Source of the DNA: Chitinophagaceae bacterium
Lineage (GTDB): Bacteria; Bacteroidota; Bacteroidia; Chitinophagales; Chitinophagaceae
Assembly: GCA_003456175.1 (NCBI GenBank)
Contig: DMPB01000196.1
Coordinates: 1,170 to 8,425, forward strand
DNA length: 7,256 bases
Direction of reading: 5' to 3'
A program made the translations under genes and the position numbers. The notes below the pieces were generated by a model. It did no database searches and had not been told where the DNA came from. It saw nothing but the letters and a program-made list of their open reading frames with translations. This document shows, piece after piece, positions 4,396 to 7,256 of the stretch. The number at the start of each line of letters is the position of its first letter. Position 1 is the first letter of the stretch.

Positions 4396-6864
4396 TTATA
4401 CTGCCTTTAACCGATGCTTCATGCGAATACGATACACCATGCTAATTCCAAAACCAATTGTCATTACTACAATTCCTAACCATAGGATGTTGATGAATGG
4501 AAATTCGAGTACTTTAAGCGTTAATAGGTCGGTCATTCTACGACTTTCTTTCACACCAATTTCAAGTGTACCTTGTTTTTCATCGGCAATTTTGTTGAAT
4601 GCAAATACCAAGCCTTGTGCAACTACAGAATCTTGCAATACCCTAAAACGTTGTTGATCGGCAGTGATGGCAATACCTGGATTTACTTTGTAATAAGTAC
4701 CTTCTTTACTAATTACTGTAATATCGAGCAACATAGCTGTTTCGCCTGCCTCTAATTGGTGCTTACCGCCTTTGTTATCTACTGTTACTTTGTTCAAAAA
4801 CCACAAACCATTGGTATAAAAGGTAGTATCGCCTGCTTTCAATGTAACGGGGGTGAATTTGGTAGTATCTTCTTTATCGCCTTCAAGCCAACTGGTTACA
4901 TATACGAAAATATCTTTATGCCAATAATGTTTCGCATCGGGGTTGGCCGCAAAGCCTTCGCCTCCTTTATTGTTTTTAATAACATCAGGATACAAAGTGA
5001 ATGTTTCGCCGGTAGAATCGTTTTCAAACTTTAAAGCGAAATGCTTTTTATCGTATTTATCGTTAACGGTATCGCGTTCGTAAGTTACATGATACTTACC
5101 CATTTGGGTGCGAACGCCTTTGAATAAGGTGATATTCTCCGCAGGATTTTCAGGACCATCTTTTTTCAAAATGCTAATACCCGTTGTGTTCCAGCTCAGA
5201 ATATCTTTTTTAGCACTGCTAATTAAAATACCTACCAACACCATTCCAAAACCAACGTGAGCAATAGAAGCCCCTGCCACTTTCCATTTACCGTTCAAGC
5301 CACTAAAAATATACATGGCATTTCCTACAACGGCATATACACTTGCGAAAATGGCAATATGAATAGCTGCAAGAAACCCTAAACCATGCTTATCGTAATG
5401 TATAGCACCAAACAAACTAATACATAAACTAATAACCAATGCTATTGCTGTTGGCACTAACAACTTCTTACCTACCACAGCACTTTCTGTGTGCTTCCAC
5501 TTCATGTATTGTGTGATGGCAGTAAGCAACCCAACAATAATGGCTACAAAAATTTGTACTTGATTAAACGCAAATTCAACATCTTCTGGTTTGGCAATTT
5601 TGGTACCGAATACTTTGTTAACAACTGGGGTTGATGTTTGTGCAATAATTACAAGGCCGCTCAACATAAATACCATTGCTCCAATGAACATCCAGAACTC
5701 ACGGCTGTAGGTGCTTTCTTCTTTGTGTATGGTGGGCATGCCCTTACTACGTACAAAAAATAGTATCAGAGCTGGAATAAAGAAAACAAGCACAAACGCT
5801 AACAATTGTCCTGTCATATCAGCACCAGTAAAAGCATGTACCGACGTATCTCCCAAAACACCACTACGGGTTAAGAAGGTACTATATAACACCAAAACAA
5901 AACTAAGTATGTAAAAGAGGTAAGTTGTTTTTAAACTATACCCCGAATGCTTGTAAATAAGATTTGTGTGTAAGCCAGCAATAAGCAATAACCAAGGCAC
6001 CAAACTAGCATTCTCTACCGGATCCCATGCCCAATAACCGCCAAAACTCAAGCTTTCGTAAGCCCAAGCAGCACCCATCATAATACCAACACCTAAAGCA
6101 GCTGCAGAGAACGACCCCCATGAAAGCGAATCGCTAACCCAAGTATGATCTTTTCTCAATAAGCCCGCCATAGCATACGCAAATGGTACAATGGTACTTG
6201 CAAAGCCTAAGAATAATACAGGTGGGTGTATTACCATCCAATAATTCTGCAATAATGTGTTCAGACCTTGCCCATCTTTAATCATCGACAAATAATCGGC
6301 ACGGAGTTGGCCCGTTTCCGGATTCAACATAATAGGAGCATTATCTAAGAAACCTTCTGCTCGCAATAATGAAAAAGGATTGGTACCAATTTTTTGTCCT
6401 AAAACATATATCCCCAATAGCATGGTAGCCAAGCAAGCCTGTGCAAAACTTACGGTAGTCATTACACCAGCTTCCCATTTGCCCGAACGGGCTATTAGAA
6501 TCCAACCTAATACACAATGCCAGAAGCTCCATAACAAAAAGCTACCTTCTTGCCCTTCCCAATAACAACTTAACAAATATTCAAAGGGTAAGTCTCTACT
6601 ACTATGCTGCCAAGCATATTTGTATTCGAAATAATGATTGTAAATGATGTAGAATAACGTTAGAAATACAGCCAACACACTAATGGTTTCAGCTGCAAAG
6701 GCCCAACGACCTAAACGCTTCCATTGTTGCGCCGATTCGCTTAAATCGGCCTGCTGCCAACTTTTGTAAAACGCAATTGTTGCCAACAGCGAAGCTGTGA
6801 ACGATAATACCGTGAAGAACTGCCCAATATAACCGGGCAGTAAGTGTTCGCCAAAATATTCCAT
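4396..6864 (-). CDS. ccmF: Cytochrome c maturation heme lyase subunit CcmF (CcsA/CcmF family)
   Basis: Large polytopic inner-membrane protein that takes heme from holo-CcmE and attaches it to apocytochrome c in the periplasm. The 822 residues contain the WWD heme-handling motif GGYWAWDPVENASLVPWL (275-291). Four histidines match those of E. coli CcmF: H213 in HPPVLFLGF and H536 in AHVGFG, which would ligate the membrane heme b, and H299 (GLHT) and H343 (SVHAF) flanking the WWD loop. Many hydrophobic helices fill residues 12-550. A soluble region follows (about 551-788), then one last helix (about 789-811) and a basic tail. E. coli CcmF is about 650 residues, so this protein is clearly longer, mostly in that soluble part. 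It follows ccmE by 37 bases, and the RDD gene converges on its 3' end. Confidence 0.95.
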   Translation of the reverse strand: MEYFGEHLLPGYIGQFFTVLSFTASLLATIAFYKSWQQADLSESAQQWKRLGRWAFAAETISVLAVFLTLFYIIYNHYFEYKYAWQHSSRDLPFEYLLSCYWEGQEGSFLLWSFWHCVLGWILIARSGKWEAGVMTTVSFAQACLATMLLGIYVLGQKIGTNPFSLLRAEGFLDNAPIMLNPETGQLRADYLSMIKDGQGLNTLLQNYWMVIHPPVLFLGFASTIVPFAYAMAGLLRKDHTWVSDSLSWGSFSAAALGVGIMMGAAWAYESLSFGGYWAWDPVENASLVPWLLLIAGLHTNLIYKHSGYSLKTTYLFYILSFVLVLYSTFLTRSGVLGDTSVHAFTGADMTGQLLAFVLVFFIPALILFFVRSKGMPTIHKEESTYSREFWMFIGAMVFMLSGLVIIAQTSTPVVNKVFGTKIAKPEDVEFAFNQVQIFVAIIVGLLTAITQYMKWKHTESAVVGKKLLVPTAIALVISLCISLFGAIHYDKHGLGFLAAIHIAIFASVYAVVGNAMYIFSGLNGKWKVAGASIAHVGFGMVLVGILISSAKKDILSWNTTGISILKKDGPENPAENITLFKGVRTQMGKYHVTYERDTVNDKYDKKHFALKFENDSTGETFTLYPDVIKNNKGGEGFAANPDAKHYWHKDIFVYVTSWLEGDKEDTTKFTPVTLKAGDTTFYTNGLWFLNKVTVDNKGGKHQLEAGETAMLLDITVISKEGTYYKVNPGIAITADQQRFRVLQDSVVAQGLVFAFNKIADEKQGTLEIGVKESRRMTDLLTLKVLEFPFINILWLGIVVMTIGFGISMVYRIRMKHRLKAV

Positions 6865-6893
6865 GCTAAAATGGTAGTGCTAAATGTGCTAAA
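6863..6893 (-). repeat. Short TTTAGCA repeats in the ccmE-ccmF gap
   Basis: On the transcribed (minus) strand the gap contains TTTAGCAC twice in tandem (6893-6886 and 6884-6877, plus-strand numbering) and TTTAGCAT just before and overlapping the ccmF ATG (6870-6863). These copies are visible directly. Their role, if any, is unknown, and chance repetition in AT-rich spacer is possible. Confidence 0.35.
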
Positions 6894-6901
6894 ATAAAAT
6901 C

Positions 6902-7256
6902 CTATCCTTGGGCAGTTTCGTTGATTTTCTCACCGGCTTTCTGCATATCATCTTTATACTTACTAGGGCATTTTAAAAGTATGCCTTGCTTATCTCTTAT
7001 TTGAAAAACGCCATCTTCAATTTTGCCCTTCAAAACAATACGTTCACTTTTTTCCATATCGGTTGGCTTTTCGAAATAGTACGCAACAGGCATGGTGTTA
7101 CCAAGTGTATCTACAGCTGTAAAGGCAACATGATTAGGATTTTTAACCGGATCGTATTGCAACGAGCCAGGTTGCAACTTAGCAATCACAGTTACGGTTT
7201 TGCCTGATTTTTCTTTAGCGCTAGCAATGGTTTCGTAGGTTGTAACATCGCCCATG
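6902..7256 (-). CDS. ccmE: Periplasmic heme chaperone CcmE, CxxxY variant, 5' end missing
   Basis: CcmE binds heme covalently in the periplasm and passes it to CcmF. The visible 117 residues cover the OB-fold beta-barrel (about 18-95: VTVIAKLQPG, HVAFTAVDTLGNTMPVAYYF, ERIVLKGKIEDGVFQIRD) and the flexible tail. The heme-attachment motif appears as LLKCPSKYKDD, with C96 and Y100. This is the CxxxY form rather than the HxxxY of E. coli. The first ATG (7253-7255) is almost at the window edge and lacks the N-terminal membrane anchor that the family needs, so this Met is probably internal and the gene continues to the right. ccmF follows after 37 bases in the same direction, matching the usual ccmE-ccmF order. 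Confidence 0.9.
   Translation of the reverse strand, partial: MGDVTTYETIASAKEKSGKTVTVIAKLQPGSLQYDPVKNPNHVAFTAVDTLGNTMPVAYYFEKPTDMEKSERIVLKGKIEDGVFQIRDKQGILLKCPSKYKDDMQKAGEKINETAQG

Noticed and set aside
3970..4445. Open frames antisense to the RDD gene and across the 28-bp inverted repeat
   Set aside because: They run through the palindrome and the overlapping genes, and show no recognisable protein features.

Overview
The window looks like a chromosomal segment from a member of the Bacteroidota, most likely Chitinophagaceae or a close relative. The evidence is a secreted protein with a type IX secretion (T9SS) C-terminal sorting domain, a CcmE/CcmF cytochrome c maturation pair of the kind found in this phylum, a TAnnTTTG-type -7 promoter box, no Shine-Dalgarno sequences worth the name, and moderate to low GC. 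This assignment is inference; no rRNA or other phylogenetic marker is present.

Layout: (1) Positions 1-1565, minus strand, hold four tightly packed genes that look like one operon. In transcription order they are a small DUF4878-like lipoprotein, the fluoride channel crcB, family I inorganic pyrophosphatase (ppa), and the start of a TauE/SafE-type anion permease that runs off the left edge. Gaps between genes are 2, 22 and 9 bases. (2) Positions 1566-1681 are a divergent promoter region with a perfect 11-bp-arm inverted repeat. (3) Positions 1682-2218, plus strand, encode a hotdog acyl-CoA thioesterase followed by a hairpin terminator. (4) Positions 2253-2479 have no recognisable gene, only a doubtful 35-codon frame, and end at a strong two-way terminator (2480-2520). 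(5) Positions 2588-3724, minus strand, encode a T9SS-sorted secreted protein with AT-rich coding sequence. (6) Positions 3836-4306, plus strand, encode an RDD-family membrane protein. It converges on the next operon across a perfect 28-bp-arm inverted repeat. (7) Positions 4396-7256, minus strand, hold ccmF and the 3' part of ccmE, the heme-delivery end of cytochrome c maturation (System I).

How the genes fit together: crcB and ppa make biochemical sense side by side, because fluoride is a classic inhibitor of pyrophosphatase and CrcB lowers cytoplasmic fluoride. The lipoprotein and the TauE/SafE permease are candidate accessory members of the same response. At the other end, CcmE carries heme covalently in the periplasm and CcmF transfers it to apocytochrome c. 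The CcmE here has a Cys (CxxxY) in place of the usual heme-binding His. The most noteworthy items are the fluoride/pyrophosphate operon, the CxxxY CcmE paired with a long CcmF, and the two long perfect inverted repeats (one a probable operator, one between convergent genes). Nothing in the window shows a clearly new defence, mobile or CRISPR-like system.
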